The notes: generated from the letters alone by a model not told the origin. A DNA stretch of 64,000 nucleotides from Sphingomonas profundi (GCF_009739515.1 NZ_CP046535.1:3767501-3831500), one strand, 5' to 3'; numbered from the stretch's first letter, positions 17,920-26,496 are shown. Program-made: numbers and translations.

Positions 17920-18753
17920 TTGGACAAGCGCGACCTTGCCGGGATATTCAGCCAGCGGCTCACCACGCTGTTCGACCGTTCACGCGGCAGCCAGGCGGCG
18001 TTCGCGCACTCCATCGGCATCGATCGTTCCGCATTGTCGCTGCTGCTCTCGTCCAGAACCGCGCGCCTGCCGCGCGTCGAGACGCTGCTGCACATCGCCG
18101 AGCGCCACGCGGTCACGCTGGACTGGCTGCTCGGCCTGTCGGAGGACGAGGGCGTCACCGGCGCGATGATCGCGAGCGGGGCGATCGAGACGGGCGAGGA
18201 TGACGGCGCGAGCCTGCTCATGCGCTGGCATGCCGAGGCGAGCGGCATGAAGATCCGCTACGTTCCGGCCCGCATCCCCGATCTGCTGCGCACTACCGAC
18301 GTGATCGCCTACGAAGCGTCGGCTTCCCACCAGAGCGCGGCGACCCAGGAGGAGGGGGCGGTCTTCCGGCTCGACTATAATCGCGCACCGGGCACCGACA
18401 TGGAATCCTGCATGCCCTACCAGACGCTCCAGCAGTTCGCCGACGGTTCGGGTATCTGGAACGGGCTGTCGCCGGAGGTCAGGCGGGCGCAGCTGGACCA
18501 TATGGCCGCTCTGATCGATGAGCTGTATCCTTCGTTCCGGCTCTTCCTGTTCGATGGACGCGCACGCTTCTCCATCCCCTATACGATCTTCGGATCGGCC
18601 CGCGTGGCGGTGTTCGCCGGGCAGATGTATCTGGTGCTGAACAGCGTGGAGACGATCCGCACGATGCAGACGCATTTCGAGGGACTGATCCGCCACACCC
18701 ACATCCACGCCCATGAGGCGGCGGAGTTCGTGCGGTCGCTCCGTGTCGGCTGA
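17920..18753 (+). CDS. XRE-family transcriptional regulator with C-terminal ligand-type domain
   Basis: A 277-residue regulator. Residues 8-75 form an XRE helix-turn-helix with SQAAFAHSIGIDRSALSLLL as the recognition region and a following LDWLLGLSEDEG segment. The remaining 200 residues form a separate domain of unknown ligand. The start is TTG, supported by the strong AGAGGTGATC 5 nt upstream. The gene overlaps the next one (PhnD-like binding protein) by 11 nt, so the two products are probably made together. The divergent partner is the desaturase-like gene. Confidence 0.78.
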   Translation: MDKRDLAGIFSQRLTTLFDRSRGSQAAFAHSIGIDRSALSLLLSSRTARLPRVETLLHIAERHAVTLDWLLGLSEDEGVTGAMIASGAIETGEDDGASLLMRWHAEASGMKIRYVPARIPDLLRTTDVIAYEASASHQSAATQEEGAVFRLDYNRAPGTDMESCMPYQTLQQFADGSGIWNGLSPEVRRAQLDHMAALIDELYPSFRLFLFDGRARFSIPYTIFGSARVAVFAGQMYLVLNSVETIRTMQTHFEGLIRHTHIHAHEAAEFVRSLRVG

Positions 18754-19576
18754 GGCGGGGCCGGCGGGCCGCCTCGTCAGCCTTGCGATGTATGTCGATC
18801 CGCCGGCGGTGCGCGCCGCGACCCGGGCATTGTGGGCGCACCTGCGGGATGCCCTTCGGGCAGCCGGGTTCGCCGACGTTCCCGATGCGGCGGACGAGGC
18901 GATCGCCTACGATGCGGCGTGGCTCAGCCCCAATCTGCTCCTCGCACAGACCTGCGGCTACCCCTTTGCCACCCGGCTGCGCGGGCGCGTGCGGCTGGTG
19001 GCGACGCCCTGTTACGATCATCCGGGCTGCAGCGGGGCCTATGGCGGTAGCTTCATCGTCGTGCGGGCGGAGAACCGGGCCACGTCCGTGGCGGATCTGG
19101 AGGAGCGGCGTGCGGCGATCAACGATCGGGCCAGCAACAGCGGCTACAACCTCCTGCGCGCGACGATCGCGCCGTACGCCCGGAACGGCCGCTTCTTCGC
19201 CGATGTGATCGAGACGGGCGGACACGCCGCGAGCCTCGCCGCGATCGTGGACGGCGTTGCCGACGTTGCCGCGATCGATTGCGTCACATGGGGCAACATC
19301 CGGCGGCACGCGCCCGACCGGCTGGCGCCTCTCCGCATCCTCGCGGAAACCGCGAAGACGCCGAGCCTGCCGCTGATCACCCGCGCCGCCGCCAGCGACG
19401 CCGAGGTGACGGCCCTGCGCACGGCGCTGCATGGCGCGGCAGCCGATCCCGCGATGGCGGATACCTGCGCCACGCTCGGCCTGCGCGGCTTCACCGTGCT
19501 TGGCGACGCCGATTACGACGTCGTCCTGCGACTGGAGCGGGACGCGATCGCGCTGGGCTATCCCATCGTCGCCTGA
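18743..19576 (+). CDS. PhnD-like (phosphate/phosphonate-type) substrate-binding protein without transporter
   Basis: About 277 residues with the periplasmic-binding-protein fold of the PhnD family: an N-terminal SLAMYVDP strand, SPNLLLAQTCGYPF and the segment GGSFIVVRAENRATSV, then the hinge near ASNSGYN and the DVAAIDCVTW ligand region. No signal peptide is present and no ABC permease or ATPase gene is adjacent, so it is likely cytoplasmic. GTG at 18743 overlaps the end of the XRE gene; ATG at 18788 would cut the first beta strand. I infer a sensory or ligand-supplying role with the regulator; the ligand is unknown. Confidence 0.7.
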   Translation: MSAEAGPAGRLVSLAMYVDPPAVRAATRALWAHLRDALRAAGFADVPDAADEAIAYDAAWLSPNLLLAQTCGYPFATRLRGRVRLVATPCYDHPGCSGAYGGSFIVVRAENRATSVADLEERRAAINDRASNSGYNLLRATIAPYARNGRFFADVIETGGHAASLAAIVDGVADVAAIDCVTWGNIRRHAPDRLAPLRILAETAKTPSLPLITRAAASDAEVTALRTALHGAAADPAMADTCATLGLRGFTVLGDADYDVVLRLERDAIALGYPIVA

Positions 19577-19594
19577 GGCATCGCGGCCCGCAGG

Positions 19595-19608
19595 CGGTCA
19601 CGTGACCG
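19595..19608. repeat. Perfect 14-bp palindrome between convergent genes
   Basis: CGGTCACGTGACCG lies in the 45-base gap between the PhnD-like gene and the convergent SnoaL-like gene. It has almost no loop and no following T run, so it is a weak terminator candidate. It could also be a protein-binding site. Confidence 0.3.
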
Positions 19609-19621
19609 GTCGGCAGACCAT

Positions 19622-20158
19622 CTACAGGCCGAGGGAGGCTATGGCCGCGGCTCGGTTGGCGTCACAAAAGACGATTTTCATGTTCTCGGCGAGCTTGGGC
19701 TCGGTCATGTCGAACATGCCGTTATTGCCCGAGACCCACTGGAAATCATGCTTGATGCGATTGATCTTCCACTCCTGGTCGACGCGCGTGAAATACACGT
19801 CGTACCAGCCATGCTGGTTGTACTCGGACGCACCGAGATCGCTCGATTTCCAGTGGCGCGCGGTCATGTAGACGATGGCGAACGCCTTGTCCCCGTCCAC
19901 GCTGATGTCGAAGTTGGTGAAGACATGGTGTCGGCGCACGGGGGACAGGATCAGCTCGGCGAAGCGGGTCCAGTCGTCCGCATCCACCTGGATCTCCTCG
20001 AAACTGGTCAGCCGCTTGAAATCGATCAGGACCAGGTCGGTGAAGGTGGAGCGATAGAGCGGCCAGTCGCCGGTATCAAGCGCGCGGCCGAAGTTCAGCA
20101 TCGTCTTGGTGATGGCACGCTCGTCCCAGATGAGCGCGAGCTTCTCGGCGTCGGTCAT
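19622..20158 (-). CDS. NTF2/SnoaL-like family protein
   Basis: A 178-residue single-domain alpha+beta-barrel protein of the SnoaL-like group, which includes dehydratases, isomerases and small subunits. Visible family features are the N-terminal helix with AITKTMLNFGRALDTGDW, the HHVFTNFDISVDGDKAFAIVYM strands and the YDVYFTRVDQEWKI strand. The start ATG at 20158 is one base past the P450 stop, so it is the last gene of the leftward operon that begins with the TonB receptor. Catalytic residues cannot be assigned; a role in isomerising or dehydrating a P450 product is inference. Confidence 0.75.
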   Translation of the reverse strand: MTDAEKLALIWDERAITKTMLNFGRALDTGDWPLYRSTFTDLVLIDFKRLTSFEEIQVDADDWTRFAELILSPVRRHHVFTNFDISVDGDKAFAIVYMTARHWKSSDLGASEYNQHGWYDVYFTRVDQEWKINRIKHDFQWVSGNNGMFDMTEPKLAENMKIVFCDANRAAAIASLGL

Positions 20159-20159
20159 G

Positions 20160-21347
20160 TCAGTCCTCGATGGTCTTGGGCGTGAAGCGGACGTCGAGCG
20201 CGGGCAGGTAGCAATAGTCGCCCCCGCCGAACGCGAAGGGCGGAACCGGCTCCCCGATCGACAGATCGGGCAAAGTGTCGAGCAGCTCCTCCAGCAGAAC
20301 CTTCAATTCCATCCGGGCGAGCGCCGCGCCGGGGCAGCTGTGGATGCCGAAGCCGAACGCCATGTGCCGGGTGGAGGCGCGATCGATATCGAAGCGGTCC
20401 GGCGCCTCGAACTGCGCCGGATCGCGGTTGGCGGCGGCCCAGCCCATATAGACGTCATGACCGGATGGAATGTCCACGCCGTTGACCTCGACCGGGCAGA
20501 CCGTGCGGCGGAAGAAGCCGTAGAAGGGCGGGTAGAGCCGCAACGTCTCCTCCACCGCCTGCGCGATCAGGCTGCGATCCGCGGCGATGCGATCGCGCAG
20601 CGCCGGATCGGAGAAGACCGCCCACACGAGGCTGGCCATCGCCGACGTCGTCGAATGATGCCCCGCGCCGAGAAAAGCGGCGAACAGGACGACGAAGTCC
20701 TCGTCGTCCAGCACCCTGCCCTCGACCTCAAGGCCGACGAGGGTTGTCAGGAAATCGTCGCGCGGGCGGGCGGCGCGTTCGTGCACCTCGGTGACGGTCA
20801 GCGCGCCGAACGCGGCCTGGCGGTGGCCGAACAGCTCCGGATCGCCCTGCGCCGCGAACATCTCGATCGCGGCACGGCGGATCGCCGGCACCATCTCCTC
20901 GTCCACGCCGACGAGATGGCAGATCGTCTCGGCAGGGACGGGCTCGCACAATTCGGCGACGATGTCGCAGCCGCCCGAGGGCGCGAGCCGGGCGAGATGG
21001 CGCCGGATGTCGGCGCGGACGAACGGCTCCATCCGCACGTCCGTGCCGGGCGGCAGCGCCTGGCTGAAGATGGCCCGCCACGCGCCGTGGCGCGGCGGAT
21101 CCATCTCCAGCGCCGGGATCGCCTTGCGCGGCAGCATGGGGCGCAGCACCTGCGGCTCGGACGAGAAGCGGCGATGGTCGGCCATCGCCTTGCGCACGGC
21201 CTTGTAGTCCAGCAGCAGGGTGAAGCCGTCATGGGCGTCGCTGTGCGCGACCGGGCAACCGCGCGCGGCCTCGAACAAAGCGAGGCTGTCGGCCGGGGTG
21301 GCGGTGTAGCAGCTCCAGTCGCGGAAGCCGGCGGACGTATCGTTCAT
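20160..21347 (-). CDS. Cytochrome P450
   Basis: A 395-residue soluble bacterial P450. The heme ligand is Cys338 in FGFGIHSCPG. The K-helix ExxR appears as ETLRLYPP. The I-helix oxygen-activation motif reads AGHHST at 228-233, where most P450s have an acidic residue followed by Thr; here these are His231 and Ser232. No ferredoxin or ferredoxin reductase is near, so electrons come from elsewhere. ATG at 21347 is one base past the stop of the preceding SnoaL-like gene. It probably hydroxylates the compound handled by the surrounding SDR and SnoaL proteins. Confidence 0.92.
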   Translation of the reverse strand: MNDTSAGFRDWSCYTATPADSLALFEAARGCPVAHSDAHDGFTLLLDYKAVRKAMADHRRFSSEPQVLRPMLPRKAIPALEMDPPRHGAWRAIFSQALPPGTDVRMEPFVRADIRRHLARLAPSGGCDIVAELCEPVPAETICHLVGVDEEMVPAIRRAAIEMFAAQGDPELFGHRQAAFGALTVTEVHERAARPRDDFLTTLVGLEVEGRVLDDEDFVVLFAAFLGAGHHSTTSAMASLVWAVFSDPALRDRIAADRSLIAQAVEETLRLYPPFYGFFRRTVCPVEVNGVDIPSGHDVYMGWAAANRDPAQFEAPDRFDIDRASTRHMAFGFGIHSCPGAALARMELKVLLEELLDTLPDLSIGEPVPPFAFGGGDYCYLPALDVRFTPKTIED

Positions 21348-21348
21348 G

Positions 21349-21774
21349 TCAGGCGACCGCCACGCCGGCCATCTCGGCCTGCGCGTCGCCCCAGCGGCGA
21401 TTGCCCTCGACCACCTCGGCGAACACCTCCGCCTGATCGAGATAGGCGCGCTGCTCGCACAGAAGGCGGCCGCGCGTGCGGATCACGTCGCAGCACGGGA
21501 CGGTGACGACCTTGCCGTCAAGCCGCTCGTAATCGACGTTCGCCTCGACGAAGATGAACTCGCCCGCCTCGGTAAGCCGCCAGATATTGTGGCGCAGCCG
21601 CCCGATCATCGTCCAGAAATGGTTGACCACGACGCGGGCATCGTCCTTGCCGATCACCGGCGGTCGCGCACCGAACACGAACCGGTGGTCGTCGGTCAGC
21701 ATGTCGATGAACCCGTCGATATCCTTGCGATCGACGGCGCGGAACCGCTCCAGCACCCAATGATCCGGCACCAT
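21349..21774 (-). CDS. NTF2/SnoaL-like family protein
   Basis: A 141-residue SnoaL-like domain protein. It contains RFRAVDRKDIDGFIDMLTDD, the FVFGARPPVIGKDDAR strand-loop and the CCDVIRTRGRLLCEQRAYLD segment. ATG at 21774 has AGGAGAG 6 nt upstream and is preferred over the longer reading from 21894. It lies between an SDR gene (61-nt gap) and the P450 (1-nt gap), in the same operon. The family includes scytalone-dehydratase-like and ring-cyclising enzymes; the exact reaction is unknown. Confidence 0.75.
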   Translation of the reverse strand: MVPDHWVLERFRAVDRKDIDGFIDMLTDDHRFVFGARPPVIGKDDARVVVNHFWTMIGRLRHNIWRLTEAGEFIFVEANVDYERLDGKVVTVPCCDVIRTRGRLLCEQRAYLDQAEVFAEVVEGNRRWGDAQAEMAGVAVA

Positions 21775-21835
21775 GTCGCTCTCCTGTCTCAGGGCGCGCG
21801 GTCCGCTCGCTCGGCGGCTCGCGCGGAGGTTCGGT

Positions 21836-22603
21836 TCACCAGGCGCGCACGCCGCCATCCACCGCCACGTCCGCGCCGGTGACGTAGGATGCATCCGCGC
21901 TGGCGAGAAAGGCGACGACGCTGGCCACCTCCTCCGGCTGGCCCATGCGGTTCATCATCGCGCGGCCCAGCTGCACGCGACTCCACTCGGCATCGTCGAG
22001 GATCATGCGCGTCTGGTTGGTCTCGATCGTGCCGGGCGATACGCTGTTGGCGCGGATGCCGTGGTGTCGGCCCTCCATCGCCAGCTGCCGCGTCATCGCC
22101 AGCACGCCGCCCTTGGCCGCTGCGTGGGCGAGGCCCGGCAGCCGCTCGATCCCCGCCCACGCGGACAGGGACGCGACGTTGACGATCGCGCCGCGGGTCT
22201 TGACCAGTTCCGGCCAGGCCGCCCGCGTCATCAGGAAGACGATGTCGAGTTCCTGGTTGATCGTCTTGTGCCAGGTCTCGTCGTCGATGGTGTCGATCCA
22301 GTCGAAATACGCCATCGCGCCATTGTTGAAGATCACGTCCACACCGCCGAACGCCTCGACCGCGGCGGCGATCACCCGCGCGCACTGGGCCTTGTCGGTC
22401 AGGTCTGCCGGGTGGATCGAGATCATCGTGCCGCCCCCCGCCTCGACCTGCGCGAGCGTTTCCGCCGCGCCCGCCGCCGCGATGTCGCAGCCGACCACGT
22501 TGGCGCCCTCGGCGGCGAAGCGCAGGCAGCTGGCGCGGCCGATGCTGCCGCCGGAGCCTGTGACGATGCAGGTCCTGCCCGCGAGACGCCGGGTGAGGTC
22601 CAT
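21836..22603 (-). CDS. SDR-family oxidoreductase with His in place of catalytic Tyr
   Basis: A 255-residue classical short-chain dehydrogenase fold. The N-terminal TGSGGSIG (residues 15-22) binds the dinucleotide, Asp40 after the second strand suggests NAD preference, NNGA is at 93-96 and Ser145 is in place. The active-site Tyr-x3-Lys reads His160-AAA-Lys164, so the general acid tyrosine is absent. The C-terminal SPGTIETNQTR and GADVAVDGG segments are typical. ATG at 22603 shares one base with the preceding stop (TGATG). It may still be active with another proton donor or may be a binding/structural paralog. Confidence 0.83.
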   Translation of the reverse strand: MDLTRRLAGRTCIVTGSGGSIGRASCLRFAAEGANVVGCDIAAAGAAETLAQVEAGGGTMISIHPADLTDKAQCARVIAAAVEAFGGVDVIFNNGAMAYFDWIDTIDDETWHKTINQELDIVFLMTRAAWPELVKTRGAIVNVASLSAWAGIERLPGLAHAAAKGGVLAMTRQLAMEGRHHGIRANSVSPGTIETNQTRMILDDAEWSRVQLGRAMMNRMGQPEEVASVVAFLASADASYVTGADVAVDGGVRAW

Positions 22604-22983
22604 CAGATCGCCACCTGGAACAAGGGGGCCATGTCGATGACGATCCACAGCCGATCGATCCTGCCCTCGCCCACCCGGCGCAGCTGGCTGGCGACCGGCA
22701 TCGTCACCTCGCTGCCGTCGTGCCGCTTATACGTGACCTGGCTGAACTGCGCCGCCATCGCGCCATCGACGACCAGACATTCGCGGCCGTGGCGCATCCC
22801 CGAGATCGACGACCAGAAGCCGCGGAACGCCTCTTCGGCAGCGGCCTTGCCGACGATCGCCGGCGCGTTGCCGAAGCGGACCTCGACATCGTCGGCGAAC
22901 CAGCCGACCAGCGTCGGCAGATCGAAACTGTCGGCATCGCGGAAAAAATCCGCCGCCCAATCGTCGGCTAGCACGGTCGCCAT
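22603..22983 (-). CDS. NTF2/SnoaL-like family protein
   Basis: A 126-residue protein of the NTF2-like superfamily, the third of its kind in this operon. It has the DLPTLVGWFADDVEVRFGNA helix-strand start, the pocket-forming GRECLVVDGAMAA strands and the final WIVIDMAPLF strand. ATG at 22983 is 2 nt past the stop of the SRPBCC-type gene. Substrate and reaction are unknown. Three different NTF2-like proteins in one operon suggest successive isomerisation or dehydration of a polycyclic or alicyclic substrate. Confidence 0.75.
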   Translation of the reverse strand: MATVLADDWAADFFRDADSFDLPTLVGWFADDVEVRFGNAPAIVGKAAAEEAFRGFWSSISGMRHGRECLVVDGAMAAQFSQVTYKRHDGSEVTMPVASQLRRVGEGRIDRLWIVIDMAPLFQVAI

Positions 22984-22985
22984 CG

Positions 22986-23441
22986 TCAGATCTCCCCGTC
23001 GCGCACCATCTGCCGCACGCGATCGAGCGTGGCGGCGACCGCGCCGATATACGCGCCCTTCATCTCGTCCCCCTTGGCCTTCTCGGCCGCCGATCCGGGC
23101 TCGGTGCCCGGGAAGTTCAGGCCGAAGGTGAAGGTGAGCTGCAGGCCGGCGTCGGAATCCGAGATGGTGTTCTGGATGAAGCCGTTCTCGCCCACCCGCT
23201 CGAACTGCACCTGCACCGGCTTGTGCAGCAGGATCTTCTCGCGATGCGAGTTGCCGGCGAACGTCACGTCGCGCAGGATCATGTCCTCGCCGCGCTCGAC
23301 GACCTCGCACTTCGACATGCCGGGCACGAAGGGAAGCGCATTCTCGGCCTTCATCTCCAGCCCGCGCCACACCTGATCGCGGTCGAGCGTCGGCTCCGCC
23401 CCGGGCGGGTTGACGGGGATGGCGTGGGAGAGAGCGTACAT
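22986..23441 (-). CDS. SRPBCC/DUF1857-like (AtaL-like) protein
   Basis: A 151-residue single-domain protein that resembles the AtaL-like/DUF1857 branch of the START superfamily. It contains LDRDQVWRGLEMKAENALPF, then the ILRDVTFAGNSHREKILLH strands and the GLQLTFTFGLNFPG strand. Such proteins bind hydrophobic ligands; no catalytic residue can be assigned. It lies between an SDR gene and an NTF2-like gene in the TonB-led operon. Start ATG at 23441; upstream sequence in the same frame belongs to the SDR gene in another frame. Confidence 0.68.
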   Translation of the reverse strand: MYALSHAIPVNPPGAEPTLDRDQVWRGLEMKAENALPFVPGMSKCEVVERGEDMILRDVTFAGNSHREKILLHKPVQVQFERVGENGFIQNTISDSDAGLQLTFTFGLNFPGTEPGSAAEKAKGDEMKGAYIGAVAATLDRVRQMVRDGEI

Positions 23442-23455
23442 GGGCAAGCCTCCAG

Positions 23456-24220
23456 TCAGATCGAGAGATAGCCGCCGTCCACGGCGATCGTGGCGCCGTT
23501 CACGAACGACGCCTGGTCGGACAGCAGCCATACCACCGCATCGCCGATTTCGCTCGGCTGGCCGAAGCGATGCATCGAGTGACGCAGCTTCAGCCGCTCG
23601 AACGTGGCGGCCAGTTGCGGGTCGCCACTCAGCCGTTCGATCATCGGGGTGGCGGTGATGCCGGGCAGCACCGCGTTCACGCGCACGCCGCGCGCGCCAT
23701 AGTCCGCGCCCGCGGCGCGGGTCAGGCCGATCACGCCGTGCTTGGCGGCGCAATATTCGCTCGCCCCCGCCAATCCCACCTGGCCCAGCGACGACGCGGT
23801 GTTGACGATCGCGCCGCCACCGCCGCCCAGCATCGCCTTCACCTGATGCTTGATGCACAGGAACACGGCGGTCAGATCGATGCGGATCGCCAGATCCCAC
23901 TCGTCCAGCGTCAGTTCGTCCAGCGGCTTGTTCCGCTGCTCGACGCCGGCATTGTTGAACGCGCCGTCCAGCCGCCCGTACATCTGCACCGTCTTCGCGA
24001 CCAGCGCGGCGATCGCCTCCTCGGACGCGAGATCCGCCGCCACGAACACCGCTTCCCCGCCCGCGTCGCGCACCGCCTGGGCGGCCGCCTCACCGCTGGC
24101 GGCGTTGACATCGCTAAGCACCAGTCGCGCGCCCGCGGCGGCCAGCACCAGCGCGGCCGCCGCGCCGATCCCGCCGGCCGCGCCGGTGACGATGATCGCC
24201 TTGCCGTCCAGCGCGCCCAT
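23456..24220 (-). CDS. SDR-family oxidoreductase
   Basis: A 254-residue classical SDR. TGAAGGIG (residues 12-19) binds NAD(P), Asp37 suggests NAD, NNAG is at 87-90, and the catalytic Ser, Tyr and Lys are in SSLGQ and YCAAK. It ends with the usual GATIAVDGGYLSI tail. The ATG at 24220 overlaps the TonB receptor stop by one base (TGATG), so it is co-translated. It likely oxidises an alcohol made by hydroxylation in this pathway. In contrast to its neighbour at 21836 its active site is complete. Confidence 0.9.
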   Translation of the reverse strand: MGALDGKAIIVTGAAGGIGAAAALVLAAAGARLVLSDVNAASGEAAAQAVRDAGGEAVFVAADLASEEAIAALVAKTVQMYGRLDGAFNNAGVEQRNKPLDELTLDEWDLAIRIDLTAVFLCIKHQVKAMLGGGGGAIVNTASSLGQVGLAGASEYCAAKHGVIGLTRAAGADYGARGVRVNAVLPGITATPMIERLSGDPQLAATFERLKLRHSMHRFGQPSEIGDAVVWLLSDQASFVNGATIAVDGGYLSI

Positions 24221-26496
24221 CAGAACTTGAACCCAGCGCGGACGCCATAGGTGCGCGGCGAGTCCAGATAGGCGGTCGCCGGGCCGGGGATGCCGGCGGC
24301 GGCGGTGGCGGCGATCACCACCTTGTCGGTCAGGTTGCGCCCCCAGATGCCGGCGTTCCAGCGGCCATCCTCTGAGTAATAGGTGATGCTCGCGTTGATC
24401 TTGGCATAGGCATCCTGCCGGGTGCCGGGATTGTGGACGAAATCCGCGAACCACTTGCTCTCGTAGCGCGCGTCCGCTTGCGCGCGGACATAGCCGGAGG
24501 TGAAGTGGAAATCGTGGCTGATGCCGCCGTTGATGGTCCAGTCCGCCGCATAGGGGCCGGACAGCCCGTTGTAGCTCACGCCGTCCGGCGTCACGAAATC
24601 CTTGTTGCGGTTCCTGATGTAGCTGACGGACAGGTTCAGTCGATCGTCGACCGTCGGCTGCCACAGGATGTCTAGCTGGTTGCCGGGGATCGTCACCTTG
24701 CCGGCGTTGAAGATCGGGTTGAACAGCTTGCTGGCGTCATAAGCCTGCTGCGCCAGGTTGCGATATTCGGAGTAGAAGATCTCGTCGTTGATCTGCAGCG
24801 TATTGTCGAAGAAGCGCGCCTTGAAACCGCCGGCGATCGCCTTCAGCGTGCCGGTGCGAACGCGGTTGGGCCGTCCGGGCAGATCCGCCACCTCGTTGAA
24901 GGTCTGCGGCTGGTAGCCGGTCTGATACTGCACGTAGAGCATGATGCGCGGCGCGACATCATATTGCGCGCCGATCTTGTAGTCGAAGCGCTTGATCGAA
25001 TCGTTGAAGCGATAAGGTGTTACCTGATCGTCCAGCGCGATGCCGTTCGCATTCACATCGTCGATGCCGTAGCGGGCGCCGCCCGTCACGCGCAGCTGGT
25101 CGGTCAGCTCGTACGTCACCTGCCCGAACACCGCCGCGCCGCGCAGCCGGTTGCGCAGCACGTTGCTGGAGTGGAACGGGAACGGCGTGCCGGGGATCGC
25201 CGGCCCGCCCGGGCCGACGGCGGTGCCGACCAGCGCCTCGCCGCTCTGCACCGTGCGATAGCCGTAGAGGCCGACGAGGTAGTTGACCCGCCCGATGTCG
25301 CCCGCAAGCCGCAGCTCGTGGGTCGTCGCGTGATAGATGTCCTGCTTGTAGGCCGGCAGCACGCCCAGCCAATAGACGTTCACGGTGGAGTTCAAATAGA
25401 AGAAGCTGGGTATGTAGGTGAGCGTTGCGCCCTCGCCCAGCTTCACGTCCAGCTGCCCGCCCGTCACCCAGTTCTTATAGTCCTGCGTCGATGGCGTCGG
25501 CTGCCCGAACGGCGCGGTCACGGCGAGCGGACCGGGCCGCGAATCGTCGTACGGGTTCGGCCGCAGGAAGGCGTTCTCGTCGTAGGTGAAGCCGGTCAGG
25601 TTGCCGGCCGCATCGTAGTTGGGCCGCGAGCCCTTGTTGACCAGGTTGGGCGTATTGCCGTTCTTCTCGGCCGTATAACCCCAGACGTAGAGGGAAACGT
25701 CGTCGGTCGGCTGCCACAGGGCGCTCAGCCGCGCGGAGAAATCCTTCCGCGAGTCCGAGCCGCTGGTCATGTAACCGTCGCGATGAGTGTAGTCGATCGC
25801 GGCGCGGAACGCCAAGGTGTCGCTGGCGGCCAAATTGCCGACGACGGTGCCGTGGTAGAGATCGTAATTGCCGGCCTCGAACACGCCGCTGACGCCGTTC
25901 TTGAATTCGGGACGGGCGAAGCTGACGTTCACCGTGCCGCCGATCGCGCTGCGGCCGTAGAGCGTGCCCTGCGGGCCTGGCAGCGCCTCCAGTCGGTCGA
26001 TGTCGTAGAGGCCGACGCTGGTGCCCTCGCGCGGGATGAAGATGCCGTTGAAGTTGAAGGCGACCGACGGCTGGACGTTGGCGAAATCGAGGTTCGAGCC
26101 CACGCCGCGCAGGAACACCTGCACGGTATTGCCCTCCTGATGGAAGCGCGCGGCGGGCACCAGCTCCTGCGCGGCGGCCAGGTTGGCGATACCGCGCTGG
26201 GTGAGTGCGATGCCGCTGACGGCGGTGACGGCGGCGGGGGTCTTCTGCAGGCTCTCGCTGCGCTTCTGCGCGGTGACGACGATGTCGGCGATGCCGGTAT
26301 CCGCGCTGGCCGGCTCGCCGCCGGCATCGGTGGCGGTCGGCACCGGATCGGCGACGGGGGCGGCGTTGCCGGGCTGCGCCATCGGACCGGCGGTGGGCGG
26401 CGCCACGGCCGGCCCCTGCGCTACGGCCGGTGCCGCGGCAGCGAGTGCGCCGATCGCCGCCGTGCCGGCCAGCATGCTTTTGGCGGTGAGTCTCAT
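24220..26496 (-). CDS. TonB-dependent receptor
   Basis: A 758-residue outer-membrane receptor. It has an N-terminal signal peptide (hydrophobic stretch ending near AVAQ), a TonB-box-like IADIVVTAQKR near residue 70, a plug domain with RLEALPGPQGTLYGRSAIGGTV, and a beta-barrel ending in an aromatic residue (GVRAGFKF). ATG at 26496 follows GGGGAG by 6 nt. It is the first gene of the leftward operon that carries SDRs, NTF2-like proteins and the P450, so it likely imports that pathway's poorly soluble substrate. Sites matching a repeated GTGTATCCA element flank its promoter region. Confidence 0.92.
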   Translation of the reverse strand: MRLTAKSMLAGTAAIGALAAAAPAVAQGPAVAPPTAGPMAQPGNAAPVADPVPTATDAGGEPASADTGIADIVVTAQKRSESLQKTPAAVTAVSGIALTQRGIANLAAAQELVPAARFHQEGNTVQVFLRGVGSNLDFANVQPSVAFNFNGIFIPREGTSVGLYDIDRLEALPGPQGTLYGRSAIGGTVNVSFARPEFKNGVSGVFEAGNYDLYHGTVVGNLAASDTLAFRAAIDYTHRDGYMTSGSDSRKDFSARLSALWQPTDDVSLYVWGYTAEKNGNTPNLVNKGSRPNYDAAGNLTGFTYDENAFLRPNPYDDSRPGPLAVTAPFGQPTPSTQDYKNWVTGGQLDVKLGEGATLTYIPSFFYLNSTVNVYWLGVLPAYKQDIYHATTHELRLAGDIGRVNYLVGLYGYRTVQSGEALVGTAVGPGGPAIPGTPFPFHSSNVLRNRLRGAAVFGQVTYELTDQLRVTGGARYGIDDVNANGIALDDQVTPYRFNDSIKRFDYKIGAQYDVAPRIMLYVQYQTGYQPQTFNEVADLPGRPNRVRTGTLKAIAGGFKARFFDNTLQINDEIFYSEYRNLAQQAYDASKLFNPIFNAGKVTIPGNQLDILWQPTVDDRLNLSVSYIRNRNKDFVTPDGVSYNGLSGPYAADWTINGGISHDFHFTSGYVRAQADARYESKWFADFVHNPGTRQDAYAKINASITYYSEDGRWNAGIWGRNLTDKVVIAATAAAGIPGPATAYLDSPRTYGVRAGFKF

